DNA from: JAVBOD01 sp031551045
GTDB taxonomy: Bacteria; Bacteroidota; Bacteroidia; Bacteroidales; UBA932
DNA length: 7,161 nt
NCBI GenBank assembly: GCA_031551045.1
Contig: JAVBOD010000046.1
Location: 1-7,161, forward strand
Direction of reading: 5' to 3'
The notes under the pieces were generated by a model that saw nothing but the letters and a program-made list of their open reading frames with translations, was not told the origin of the DNA and did not search any database. The translations under genes were made by a program, and so were the position numbers. Positions 1 to 6,938 of this stretch are shown here, piece after piece. The first letter of the stretch is position 1. Each line of letters opens with the position of its first letter.

Positions 1-909
1 GCCGCTAATTGCCAGCGGTGGATTATCGTTATTCTCAATTTCTATGACCATACTGCTGTCCACTTTTGCACCAATCCACACGGTATTCGGATTATCGAAT
101 AATAGCTCAAAACTGCGAAAAACGGGATAGTCCGAAGTGCGACTCATCAAACTTGCAGTTCTTTTGTAAAATGAACGATAAGCTACTTCAAAATACATTT
201 TATCGACAAAATAGCTTTTATCCAAAGCATGGAAATAAAGATAGGTTTTCTTATTGCTGCTGTCTTTCTGCGAAAATTGCGCCAACGGAATTTCCGTATA
301 TTTTCCCAGCACTTCGGTATATTTGTATTTCCCGACACTTTCCACTTGAATGGCTCCGCCTTGTGCTGCATTAATCACCATTTTATAATAGCGATAATTT
401 CCTTCCGGAAAATTCACGACCATTGTTTCTCTGCCGGCTTCCGGCGAACCGATACTCAACGGGGCGGTCGTCTTTTGTTTCACGATATACCACATTTTGC
501 CATCATCGCTACCGCTGATAGTGATGTGTTTTTGCACATCGGCCGCCCGCATCGTGATGCAGAATTGACACAGCATATTCCGGCCATTGTTATCGATGAT
601 TACATGTACCGCGCTGTCCGTAGTATTGTATTCATTTTCGGTGAGTGTAAAATATTCAAAAGAAGATTCTTCTTCCCGCCCGCGTTCTACCCGCAGAATA
701 TAAGGGATTTCTTCTCCCTTCTCGTCTTTCAGGCGGATATCCGAGAGCTGATCATTAGCTGCAGACAACACATCGGAGCTTAGCAAAATGTGATAATAGC
801 CGCTTTGCTTCACGTCGGGAATTTCACTCTTATACCGGAATTGTGCAACGCAAAGCGCCGGAAGTAAAAGCGTTATTGTCAGCAACAAAATGTATCTTGA
901 ATTTTTCAT
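1..909 (-). CDS. DUF3999-type exported protein, 3' end missing
   Basis: The frame is open from the ATG at 909 to the window edge, giving 303 codons with no stop, so the C-terminus is missing. Residues 1-22 form a typical Sec signal peptide: MKNSR, a long Leu/Ile/Thr core, then a likely cleavage after CVA before Gln23. The Cys at residue 20 is not in a good lipobox, so a lipoprotein is unlikely. The mature part is beta-rich. Near residues 131-140 it reads ISGSDDGKMW, followed at 173-179 by RYYKMVI. This SxDGxxW then RYxK pattern is usual in discoidin-like (F5/8 type C) jelly-roll folds and in DUF3999 proteins. The start codon overlaps the stop of the DUF2339 gene by 4 bp (ATGA), so translation is probably coupled. 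DUF3999 proteins are, as I recall, often encoded next to DUF2339 proteins. Their biochemical role is unknown; the signal peptide places this one outside the cytoplasm. The family call rests on context and motif recall, not on a search. Confidence 0.85.
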   Translation of the reverse strand, partial: MKNSRYILLLTITLLLPALCVAQFRYKSEIPDVKQSGYYHILLSSDVLSAANDQLSDIRLKDEKGEEIPYILRVERGREEESSFEYFTLTENEYNTTDSAVHVIIDNNGRNMLCQFCITMRAADVQKHITISGSDDGKMWYIVKQKTTAPLSIGSPEAGRETMVVNFPEGNYRYYKMVINAAQGGAIQVESVGKYKYTEVLGKYTEIPLAQFSQKDSSNKKTYLYFHALDKSYFVDKMYFEVAYRSFYKRTASLMSRTSDYPVFRSFELLFDNPNTVWIGAKVDSSMVIEIENNDNPPLAISG

Positions 910-3296
910 GATTTTTCTTCTTCGTTTTTTTGTAAAAGCACTTTGAGTTTTTGATACAGGAAGGAAACCGACAAGAACAACAAGCCCAGAAATATGAAGG
1001 CAATGATGCGTCCCGTTTGGCTCATCTGCCAAATATCGTACAAATATAATTTCGCAATAATGAGGGCAAAAAGCGATAGCGAAATAATGCGGAGTTGCCG
1101 GTTTTTATTTTTCATTCCCAAGAACATCAATATGAATGCTCCGATTCCCCACAATATCGGATAGGCAATGGTACGGCTGTATGATAATGTTTTGTAGGCA
1201 GGAAGGCTATCAGAAAAGCACATCAACATCAGGTTATCGGCTTCGGCGCTCACAATAATCACAGAAATAATTGTAATAAACCAATACATTACGGCCTTAT
1301 TTACCTTAATACTTTCAACATTCCGGATCAGATAGCGGAAGATAAGCACTAACGCCGGAATCGTGAGATAATGCAAAGCGAAAAATCCTCCGGTCGCAAG
1401 AGTGCCGTCGATGGTTTCTTCGCGCACCCAGCTAACGGCGGACAAGTACACTAAAACATAGCCGACAACCGCTACTGCCAACACACCGCAAAATATCCGT
1501 ATCCACTCTTTTTGTTTCGGACAAACGAACGTGTAGGCCGCCAAAAACAAATAGACGTAGATGCCCGTTATTTCCCGCAACAATACACGCGATGCATAAT
1601 ACTCGTTTATCCGGTAGCGCAGTTCGAACAACAGAATGAAGAACAATAATAACACTCCGGTTACTTTCAATATTGTTTGCCATATTTCATTTCCCTTCCG
1701 GGTAAACGAAATCGCATATTTTTTAATCAGCCGCTCGTTCGCCCAAACAGTTGCCAGCACTACCAAACCGGTAATCAAAACAGAGAAGTTCTGACTATCC
1801 ATTTCGGCATAGCCCTTATACCAATCCATCATCAAGGCGACCAGCGCCAAGGCTTGCATCACCAGATAGCCAACCTTGAAAACGTTGATAGACGATTGGC
1901 GGTACAACACCAACAGGATAACCGTTTCCACCGCCCAGAACATGGTAATGGCTTCGCCGTGCAATTGAATAGGCACCGCCAAACTCACAAAGCTGAGCAC
2001 CACGGCCACCAACAAGTAAAGCATTTGTTTATTCACCGCTTTATCTTTGATGACAAACCACAGCGGAACGGCATTCAAAACCGCCAAGACAATGGTTATA
2101 ATCCCGTTGAAATTCCTGCTAAAATCATCGAAAATATATAAGCCGGCACAGAACAACGAAAGACTGTTGCTCAACAAAACAATAGCTTGAAATACGGTAA
2201 TTTCCCGTTCGGCTGATTTAAAATAATCAATCATCGCCAACGCGTGGAACTGGATGAAAAAGAGCAACGCAAATATACTCGCGCCGAGGGTTTGTTTTTC
2301 GAACGACTTAAACAGCCACGCCCAGTAAAAAATCAGTGTCAACGAAAAGGCAATGATGTTTACTATTTTCCAGTTTTTCTTCATCGCCAATATCAGCATA
2401 CCGGTGTTGAGGATAAACAGGTACGAGAATAATACAATGTAATTCCCGGTGCCGGTACTAATCATCAACGGCGAAGCAAAGCCACCCAGCAAGGAGAAAA
2501 TAGCCAGTTCTTTTTTATCGTACGCAATGGAGAAAAAGACAGACAGCGCCGTGATGAAAATGAGCAGCGCGAAGGCAACACTTTGCGAAAATAATCCGTA
2601 TTCCCAAAACGCCAACGCAATGGTAATATAGAGCGTAGAAATTCCGCCGCCGACTAAGATAGACGAAAATGTGCGGTAACGCTCCCGTAGTTTGTGCGCG
2701 GTAAAAATCAACGCCGCACCGGCCAACACGCCAATAGCCACGCGGCCGATTTCGTTAATCCAGTTCTGGTCAATGGCATATTTTACAAAGTACGCAATAC
2801 CTAACACCAACGTAGCAATACCTATCTTACTCAGTAAATTGATACCGAATATTTTTTCGAAATCTTTTTTCGGTTTGTCGATGGATTTTTTGACGGGAGC
2901 AATAGGCGTAGGCGTAACAACCGGCGTTTCTTGCAATACAGGTTCTTCTTCCACCACTTCTTCTTGCACGGGAGGTATTTCTTCTATTATCTCTTCTGCA
3001 ACACTTTCTTTCTCTTCGTGAACCTCTGCCTTGATAATGGGTTGTACCAACTCGCTAACTACCACCGGTGTTGGCTCCACCATTTCCGGTTTCGTCTCAA
3101 CCACTGTTTCCGGCAAAGTATCAGTACTTCCTACTTTTTTATCTAAATTTTCCAGAATAGATAATATGCGTTTGTTTTCTGCTTTCAACTCCCGGAGTTT
3201 GCTCATCAATTCGCTCTTGCCTGTCAGAAACAAGATGAGTAATACAATTGGAACGCCTATGACAAACAGGCCGACAAGAAATAATACTCCATCCAT
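906..3296 (-). CDS. DUF2339 polytopic membrane protein
   Basis: I start this gene at the ATG at 3296 (MDGVLFLVGL), giving 796 aa. An in-frame ATG 51 nt upstream would add a polar 17-residue extension and lies upstream of the probable transcription start, so it is unlikely. Residues 2-26 form a first membrane helix. Residues about 28-55 are a charged, coiled-coil-like helix. Residues about 56-140 are a low-complexity linker rich in Glu, Val and Pro. The DUF2339 core follows: GINLLSKIG at about 151, then LGIAYFVKYAID and the GRVAIG segment. The rest is a long series of hydrophobic helices, about 20 or more in all. The C-terminus carries the family-like KLYLYDIW and GRIIAFIFLGLLFLS segments before a short charged cytoplasmic tail. 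The family has no established biochemical function. The linker would place the helical bundle away from the N-terminal anchor. The 4-bp ATGA overlap with the next gene implies a two-gene operon with the DUF3999-type protein. The family assignment is by recall of these conserved segments; the exact helix count is uncertain. Confidence 0.93.
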   Translation of the reverse strand: MDGVLFLVGLFVIGVPIVLLILFLTGKSELMSKLRELKAENKRILSILENLDKKVGSTDTLPETVVETKPEMVEPTPVVVSELVQPIIKAEVHEEKESVAEEIIEEIPPVQEEVVEEEPVLQETPVVTPTPIAPVKKSIDKPKKDFEKIFGINLLSKIGIATLVLGIAYFVKYAIDQNWINEIGRVAIGVLAGAALIFTAHKLRERYRTFSSILVGGGISTLYITIALAFWEYGLFSQSVAFALLIFITALSVFFSIAYDKKELAIFSLLGGFASPLMISTGTGNYIVLFSYLFILNTGMLILAMKKNWKIVNIIAFSLTLIFYWAWLFKSFEKQTLGASIFALLFFIQFHALAMIDYFKSAEREITVFQAIVLLSNSLSLFCAGLYIFDDFSRNFNGIITIVLAVLNAVPLWFVIKDKAVNKQMLYLLVAVVLSFVSLAVPIQLHGEAITMFWAVETVILLVLYRQSSINVFKVGYLVMQALALVALMMDWYKGYAEMDSQNFSVLITGLVVLATVWANERLIKKYAISFTRKGNEIWQTILKVTGVLLLFFILLFELRYRINEYYASRVLLREITGIYVYLFLAAYTFVCPKQKEWIRIFCGVLAVAVVGYVLVYLSAVSWVREETIDGTLATGGFFALHYLTIPALVLIFRYLIRNVESIKVNKAVMYWFITIISVIIVSAEADNLMLMCFSDSLPAYKTLSYSRTIAYPILWGIGAFILMFLGMKNKNRQLRIISLSLFALIIAKLYLYDIWQMSQTGRIIAFIFLGLLFLSVSFLYQKLKVLLQKNEEEKS

Positions 3297-3334
3297 GTTG
3301 TAGATTTTAAGGTTTTTACTTATATATGTTGTCG

Positions 3335-3342
3335 CAAAAATA
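3335..3342 (-). promoter_or_regulatory. Bacteroidota-type -7 promoter element for the DUF2339 operon
   Basis: Read on the minus strand, this is TATTTTTG, an exact match to the Bacteroides -7 consensus TAnnTTTG. No clear TTTG appears at the expected -33 distance; the nearest candidate is TTTA at 3368-3365, 22 nt upstream. Transcription would start near 3327-3331, giving a leader of about 30-35 nt before the ATG at 3296. This placement also argues against the upstream ATG at 3347. Confidence 0.5.
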
Positions 3343-3457
3343 CGCAAAATTTTGGAGTTAAGCGTAAAGGAATGGGGGAGAAAAGAATATAAGGGTAAAA
3401 TGGAGCAAGGACTGATTGCAACATGTTATTTCAAAATGAAATATAAAAATGCGCCTA

Positions 3458-3598
3458 TTGCCGTCTGCTTTAGCTGACGGATATGTTAAACGCCACTCTG
3501 AATAACGCGCGGAGCAAAAATTATTCCTTGAAATCAGGGCAGAGTTCCGCGCGTATTTATCACTGTTATTTTTATCCGTCAGCTAAAGCAGACGGCAA
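3458..3598. repeat. REPIN/MITE-like element with 26-bp perfect inverted repeats
   Basis: The segment 3458-3483 is the exact reverse complement of 3573-3598, 26 of 26 bases, separated by an 89-nt spacer. Each arm contains the 20-mer CCGTCTGCTTTAGCTGACGG or its complement. That core is itself an imperfect palindrome: 5 bp, one mismatch, then 3-4 bp, around a very short loop. Two inverted copies of a small palindrome flanking a spacer is the layout of REP doublets (REPINs). In other bacteria these are mobilised by RAYT/TnpA-REP enzymes. The spacer has a further inverted repeat, 9 bp, at 3505-3513 and 3546-3554. No target-site duplication is obvious at the edges and no transposase is encoded here. 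The repeat is directly visible; calling it a dispersed mobile element is inference, and a very long terminator or structured RNA is an alternative. Confidence 0.8.
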
Positions 3599-3628
3599 AA
3601 TAATTGATGTAAAATAGATGTCACCTGT

Positions 3629-3677
3629 AAAAAGAGGGATAACCTAATAGCCCACAAAGGCAAAGGCCTGTTAGGTT
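3629..3677 (-). terminator. Candidate intrinsic terminator of the TPR operon
   Basis: On the minus strand, bases 3677-3665 (AACCTAACAGGCC) can pair with 3653-3641 (GGGCTATTAGGTT). This gives a 13-position stem with one mismatch and one G-U pair around an 11-nt loop. A run of five T follows about 7 nt after the stem (3633-3629). It lies 75 nt downstream of the TPR gene stop, the expected place for a terminator. The slightly late T-run lowers confidence. Confidence 0.5.
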
Positions 3678-3701
3678 TTGAGGAGAAAGAACCGGCGGTT
3701 T

Positions 3702-3725
3702 AAAAATAACACTCCCTAAATAGGG
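3702..3725 (-). terminator. Weak candidate terminator just after the TPR gene
   Basis: The 12-base perfect palindrome at 3714-3725 reads CCCTATTTAGGG on the minus strand and is followed by a T-rich tract (3710-3702). The stem is only 3-5 bp because the loop is so short, so it may act only together with the larger hairpin downstream. Confidence 0.3.
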
Positions 3726-3751
3726 CTTTCATTTTTTGGTAATTTTAAAGT

Positions 3752-5092
3752 TTATTCAATGTCGTCATCGTCCTCATCATCTCCATCTTCTTCACACATC
3801 CTCTCTATGGAGATGTCGAGACCTAATTCTTTAGCTTTTTCAAAGTCAACAATTGCCGCAACATGAAGACCCATTTTTTGTTTTGTTATTCCTCGATTAT
3901 AATAGGAATATTCATCTTCCGGATTTAACATGATTGCCATATCAAAATCTTCCAATGCAGCTATATTGTTATCTAACTCTCCTTTAGCACAGCCTCGTAG
4001 AGCATACCCGTTACTATCATCAGGGTCTAAGTGAATCGCTATGTCACAATTTGCGATAGCTTCTGAATAAAGACCATTTGAAATATTTTCATTTGCTTTT
4101 TTAATGCAAACATGTGTCCAATGGAAGAAAGAGCTAATAATATCATAATTATTATTGCATGCCTCTATCCACTCTTTTTCCGTTTTGCGGATTTTAGATA
4201 ATGACTCGCTCTTTTCATAATCAACCTTGGCTCCTTCATAATCTTCTATTTTCTCCTTTTCTTTCATCCTATTATAATACTTACGAAACACAAGCGTATC
4301 ATTAGGGTTTAAGTGAATTGCCATATCATAATCGGCAATTGCTCCATAATGGTCTCCAAAAAATGATTTTACAATAGCCCGATTGCTATAATAAGATACT
4401 TCATTAGGGTCTTTTTTAACGAGAAAATCATAGTCAATTATAGCCCCAATATAATCTTTCAAAAAAAAGCTGAAAAGGCCACGATAGCAATAAGCATCAT
4501 CGTGTTGAGGATTTAATGAAATAACCATATTGAGATCAGCTATAGCCCCTGTGAAATCACAAATTTTCTTTTTTACTTCTGCCCTATCAAAGTACAATGT
4601 ATCACAAGGAGGCGACATCATGATGGCTTCGTCCAAATATTCTAAAGCCTCCTCGTAGTATTGTTCTTCATTCCTATAAGAAAATCGTGCTAAGCATTTG
4701 TCGAGTAAAAGTTCATTCAATTCAAAAGCTCTTTTATAGTCAATCGCTAAGTTGTCAATGCCAAGCATCTTTTTTACACGCGCACGATTGAGATAGGTTA
4801 TTGCATCATTCGGAGATAAATTTACAGCTTTATCAAAATCGACAAGTGCGCCATCAAAATCATCAGATATTAATCGGCAAATGCCTCTGTTAGTATAAGC
4901 ACTTTCGTAATATGAATTGATAGAAATGGCCCTATCAAACTCGATAAATGCTTCGTTGTAGTCCGCTTCTGAGTAATAATCAATACCATTTTGTATGTGC
5001 TTAAGAGTTTTATTTATCGCGTCATCAAATGTTTTATTTGCAAAACTGGGAACAGAGAGTCGAAATAGCTCTTTTATTTTTTGAGGGTTCAT
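3752..5092 (-). CDS. TPR-repeat protein with acidic C-terminal tail
   Basis: The protein has 446 aa and is built almost entirely of tetratricopeptide repeats, helical hairpins that usually bind other proteins. About ten to eleven 34-residue units can be traced, starting near residues 28, 63, 97, 130, 164, 198, 232, 268, 327, 358 and 392. Typical signatures are YxNRGxxK, then GAIxDYDxAIxLNPND, for example around 232-265 and 392-420. The unit near 268-326 is degenerate and carries a charged insert, so two repeat blocks may be separated by a hinge. The last 12 or so residues are nearly all Asp and Glu. No signal peptide, membrane helix or catalytic domain is visible, so it is probably a cytoplasmic scaffold or adaptor. 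It is the last gene of the cluster, 38 nt after the 98-aa gene, with no obvious promoter of its own. The DNA is AT-rich (21 and 16 G+C in two sampled 60-base lines), unlike the paralogs upstream. The partner is unknown. Confidence 0.93.
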   Translation of the reverse strand: MNPQKIKELFRLSVPSFANKTFDDAINKTLKHIQNGIDYYSEADYNEAFIEFDRAISINSYYESAYTNRGICRLISDDFDGALVDFDKAVNLSPNDAITYLNRARVKKMLGIDNLAIDYKRAFELNELLLDKCLARFSYRNEEQYYEEALEYLDEAIMMSPPCDTLYFDRAEVKKKICDFTGAIADLNMVISLNPQHDDAYCYRGLFSFFLKDYIGAIIDYDFLVKKDPNEVSYYSNRAIVKSFFGDHYGAIADYDMAIHLNPNDTLVFRKYYNRMKEKEKIEDYEGAKVDYEKSESLSKIRKTEKEWIEACNNNYDIISSFFHWTHVCIKKANENISNGLYSEAIANCDIAIHLDPDDSNGYALRGCAKGELDNNIAALEDFDMAIMLNPEDEYSYYNRGITKQKMGLHVAAIVDFEKAKELGLDISIERMCEEDGDDEDDDDIE

Positions 5093-5130
5093 AAATTTTA
5101 ATGTCTAGCTATTGTGTATTTAAAATACGA

Positions 5131-5427
5131 TCAATATATTTCATCTAAAAAGGTTTCGAACACTTCGTGTATTGCGAAGTATAGATGCAGTAGATTGTCC
5201 ACATTTGTATCGCCGGCGTTTTGCAACATCTTCATGCTAAAATCGAGTTCCTTGCCAACAGGTTGTTTGTCCGACCATTCTTTATACTTTCCTAATGAAG
5301 CTAAAACCTTCGCATATCCAGCAATATCGCCCATCATTTCTGCTAACTCGTCAATGATATTTTCAAGCGAATCACGATACTCCTCACTGTGTTCAGAGGG
5401 AACAATTTCCGACCATTCCTTTTGCAT
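5131..5427 (-). CDS. Small acidic hypothetical protein, 98 aa
   Basis: I do not recognise this family. The 98-aa product begins MQKEWSEIVP and is acidic. It is predicted by eye to be mostly helical: an amphipathic stretch at about 15-47, a polar segment around 48-60, and a hydrophobic helix at about 77-95 ending FLDEIY. It has no signal peptide, transmembrane segment or cysteine. It starts 10 nt after the stop of the 145-aa paralog and ends 38 nt before the TPR gene, so it is probably co-transcribed with both. Its base composition (about 37% G+C in a sampled line) matches the TPR gene rather than the paralogs, suggesting the two arrived together. Small acidic helical proteins in such positions can be immunity proteins or chaperones, but nothing here proves that. 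Confidence 0.75.
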   Translation of the reverse strand: MQKEWSEIVPSEHSEEYRDSLENIIDELAEMMGDIAGYAKVLASLGKYKEWSDKQPVGKELDFSMKMLQNAGDTNVDNLLHLYFAIHEVFETFLDEIY

Positions 5428-5437
5428 CTTTTTTAAT

Positions 5438-5875
5438 TTATAAAAACGATTTATGATTATAGGTAAGCGCTAACGCTTCTTCCGTTTTATTGCTTCCCAC
5501 CAATTCTTCCACGCTCTTTACTAACGCCGGTTCCGGCCATATCAGCCCGCTTCCGTATGTAGTTAAGGCGTTTCCGGCGATGTGCAAACAACTCCATGCC
5601 GAGCCGAAATTCCATGTGTCGGGAAATGTTCCTTTCAGACGTGGATTCTTTTTAATCAGTATCAAACCGGTCGCTTTTGCTTCGAAATGCCGGACGTCCA
5701 TCGAGAGGTCGCTTACTTTTATCAGATACACACGGCCTCGTTCTTCATACACTATTTTGTTTTCGTATAAATTCTCTATAAAAGGCTGCAACAAACTGCG
5801 CCACAATCTTTCGTCGCCTACATTGCAGGAGAACTCTTTTTCGTATTCTTTCTTCAATAATTCCAATTCGCTCAT
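5438..5875 (-). CDS. ENLYENK-family hypothetical protein C (shortest paralog)
   Basis: This 145-aa protein is the third and most diverged of three tandem paralogs. Residues 32-43 read FIENLYENKIVY, at the same positions as in the other two. VGD at 19-21 and ERG at 45-47 match as well. By hand, 23 of the first 50 residues equal those of the 167-aa paralog without gaps. The C-terminal half keeps the Trp pattern (W88, W94, W113) and ends the shared region with EALALT, with about one residue deleted near 107-110. It stops soon after, lacking the acidic C-terminal tail of the other two copies. It has no signal peptide or membrane helix. Its ATG overlaps the stop of the preceding paralog by 4 bp (ATGA), indicating coupled translation. 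I cannot assign a function to the family. Confidence 0.88.
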   Translation of the reverse strand: MSELELLKKEYEKEFSCNVGDERLWRSLLQPFIENLYENKIVYEERGRVYLIKVSDLSMDVRHFEAKATGLILIKKNPRLKGTFPDTWNFGSAWSCLHIAGNALTTYGSGLIWPEPALVKSVEELVGSNKTEEALALTYNHKSFL

Positions 5876-6411
5876 CGGTCGTCTTTTTCAGTGCGGTTTA
5901 TGTTGTGATAAAACCCTTCAATTTCTTCGGACGTTATTTCTTCTATATCGTCGTAAATAGCATGAATGTCTTTTTCTTCGTAGATAGTTAACGAAAGGGC
6001 CTTTGCATATTTCCTGTTCAGCACCAGCCGCTCTGTTTGTTCGACAAGCGCGGCGTCCGGCCATATTCGCCACGTGGCATAATAGGACGACAAATAGTTC
6101 CGGACGAGGCGCAGCTCGTCCCACCGGCAACCGAATTCCCATGTTTCCCGAATCTGTTGCTGCTCCATGCGGATGGTAATGTCGTCTTTTATCACCTCGT
6201 GCGATAGCGCGTGAATCCAAAAGCCGGACGGCGAAAGATTCATGTTCTCAACGAGTGCTATTTGGGTGACACCCCGCTCGAAATACACGAATTTATTCTC
6301 GTACAGGTTTTCGAACAGCGGTATGAACGCAGCCCTGCGCACTTGCCCGTTTCCTACGATGTCGGAAAGCTCTCCGTTGGGAAATGCTTTGCGGAGGTGT
6401 GCGGTAGTCAT
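5872..6411 (-). CDS. ENLYENK-family hypothetical protein B
   Basis: I place the start at the ATG at 6411 (MTTAHLRKAF), giving 179 aa. A longer frame from 6471 would overlap the upstream gene by 59 nt. The chosen start leaves one base between the upstream TGA and this ATG, and it aligns residue 1 with the other two paralogs. Residues 31-40 read PLFENLYENK, identical to copy A. I count 67 identities over the first 142 residues against copy A with no gap. A Trp- and Tyr-rich segment follows (WEFGCRWDELRL at 91-102, YYATWRIWPD at 110-119), then LVLNRKYAKALSLT at 129-142. The tail at 150-179 is acidic and includes EEITSEEIEGFY. No secretion signal is visible. The middle member of a translationally coupled run, it has no recognised function. 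Alternatives include an immunity protein or an adaptor; neither is shown by the sequence. Confidence 0.88.
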   Translation of the reverse strand: MTTAHLRKAFPNGELSDIVGNGQVRRAAFIPLFENLYENKFVYFERGVTQIALVENMNLSPSGFWIHALSHEVIKDDITIRMEQQQIRETWEFGCRWDELRLVRNYLSSYYATWRIWPDAALVEQTERLVLNRKYAKALSLTIYEEKDIHAIYDDIEEITSEEIEGFYHNINRTEKDDR

Positions 6412-6412
6412 A

Positions 6413-6916
6413 TCAAAAATTTTCGAATTCTTCGATGGGAATTTCTTCCACGCGGCCATCAATCCGATCAATATTTTTGACGCTATGTGTAGTAAGCGCC
6501 AGCGCTTTTTTGAACTCTTTGTTCAACGTCAGCTGTTCTACCTGTTGCACCAATTCCGGATCTGTCCAGATCCGCCAGCAGGTGTAGTAGCCCGCCAAAC
6601 AGTTTTGCTCCAACCGCAAATTCTCCCAGCGGCTACGGAAAGCCCATTCCGGCATCGCATCAAATAGCTGCAAATGCCGGTGTTTGTCGTCGTCGATAAG
6701 TAAATGAGGAACTGCAATGCCCCAAAACTGGTCGGGTGTAATTTGTAGTTTTTCCACCCGGACAAGTTGTGTCCGGCCGTACTCGAAATACACCAGCTTG
6801 TTTTCGTAGAGATTTTCGAACAAAGGTGCAAAAGCCTCGTAGCGAAGCTCCCGGTCGCCGATAGGCTCCGAAAGTTCTTTTTTACCGTACTTTTTCTTTA
6901 ATTGAGCAATAGTCAT
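6413..6916 (-). CDS. ENLYENK-family hypothetical protein A (first gene of cluster)
   Basis: This 167-aa protein starts MTIAQLKKKYG and is probably cytoplasmic, with no signal peptide or membrane segment. The family signature PLFENLYENK lies at 31-40, followed by VYFEYGRTQ at 42-50. A second conserved block begins at W91 (WAFRSRWENLRL) and runs through YYTCWRIWTDPELV (110-123) to FKKALALT (135-142). The final 15 residues are acidic (EEIPIEEFENF), as in copy B. A helical N-terminus, a central beta-like segment (41-72) and a helical C-terminal half are my reading by eye. It heads the five-gene cluster, 16-30 nt downstream of a good -7 promoter element. Sampled DNA is as high as 35 of 60 G+C (6541-6600), higher than the downstream TPR gene. 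I do not recognise the family. Confidence 0.9.
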   Translation of the reverse strand: MTIAQLKKKYGKKELSEPIGDRELRYEAFAPLFENLYENKLVYFEYGRTQLVRVEKLQITPDQFWGIAVPHLLIDDDKHRHLQLFDAMPEWAFRSRWENLRLEQNCLAGYYTCWRIWTDPELVQQVEQLTLNKEFKKALALTTHSVKNIDRIDGRVEEIPIEEFENF

Positions 6917-6938
6917 TACCGCTGTGATTTGTTACTCA

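Larger units (their letters stand above)
3297..3751. other. Intergenic region with promoter, REPIN-like element and terminators
   Basis: This 455-bp stretch holds no credible gene on either strand. From the right it contains two minus-strand hairpins followed by T-rich tracts (3702-3725 and 3629-3677), which could end the TPR operon. Next is the 141-bp inverted-repeat element (3458-3598). About 95 bp of AT-rich sequence with nothing else recognisable (3359-3457) leads to the promoter of the DUF2339 operon. The order suggests the repeat sits between two transcription units without interrupting either. Confidence 0.75.

Noticed and set aside
229..783. A 184-codon plus-strand open frame opposite the exported protein gene
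   Set aside because: It lies antisense to a well-supported coding frame with a signal peptide and a coupled start, and its translation resembles no family I know.
840..860. Lipoprotein signal in the DUF3999-type protein
   Set aside because: The residues before Cys20 (PAL) do not fit a lipobox; cleavage after CVA by signal peptidase I fits better.
3428..3442. ATTTCA/TGAAAT inverted repeat as an operator
   Set aside because: Six-base AT-rich palindromes are common by chance here, and it lies about 90 bp upstream of the promoter with no other support.
3458..3598. CRISPR array
   Set aside because: There are only two arms, inverted rather than direct, with no regular repeat-spacer series and no cas genes.
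3690..3700. AACCG/CGGTT palindrome as a terminator
   Set aside because: The loop would be a single base and no proper T-run follows on either strand.
5490..5960. A 156-codon plus-strand open frame opposite the paralogs
   Set aside because: It spans the junction of two minus-strand paralogs whose protein similarity proves the minus frame; the antisense frame is a by-product.
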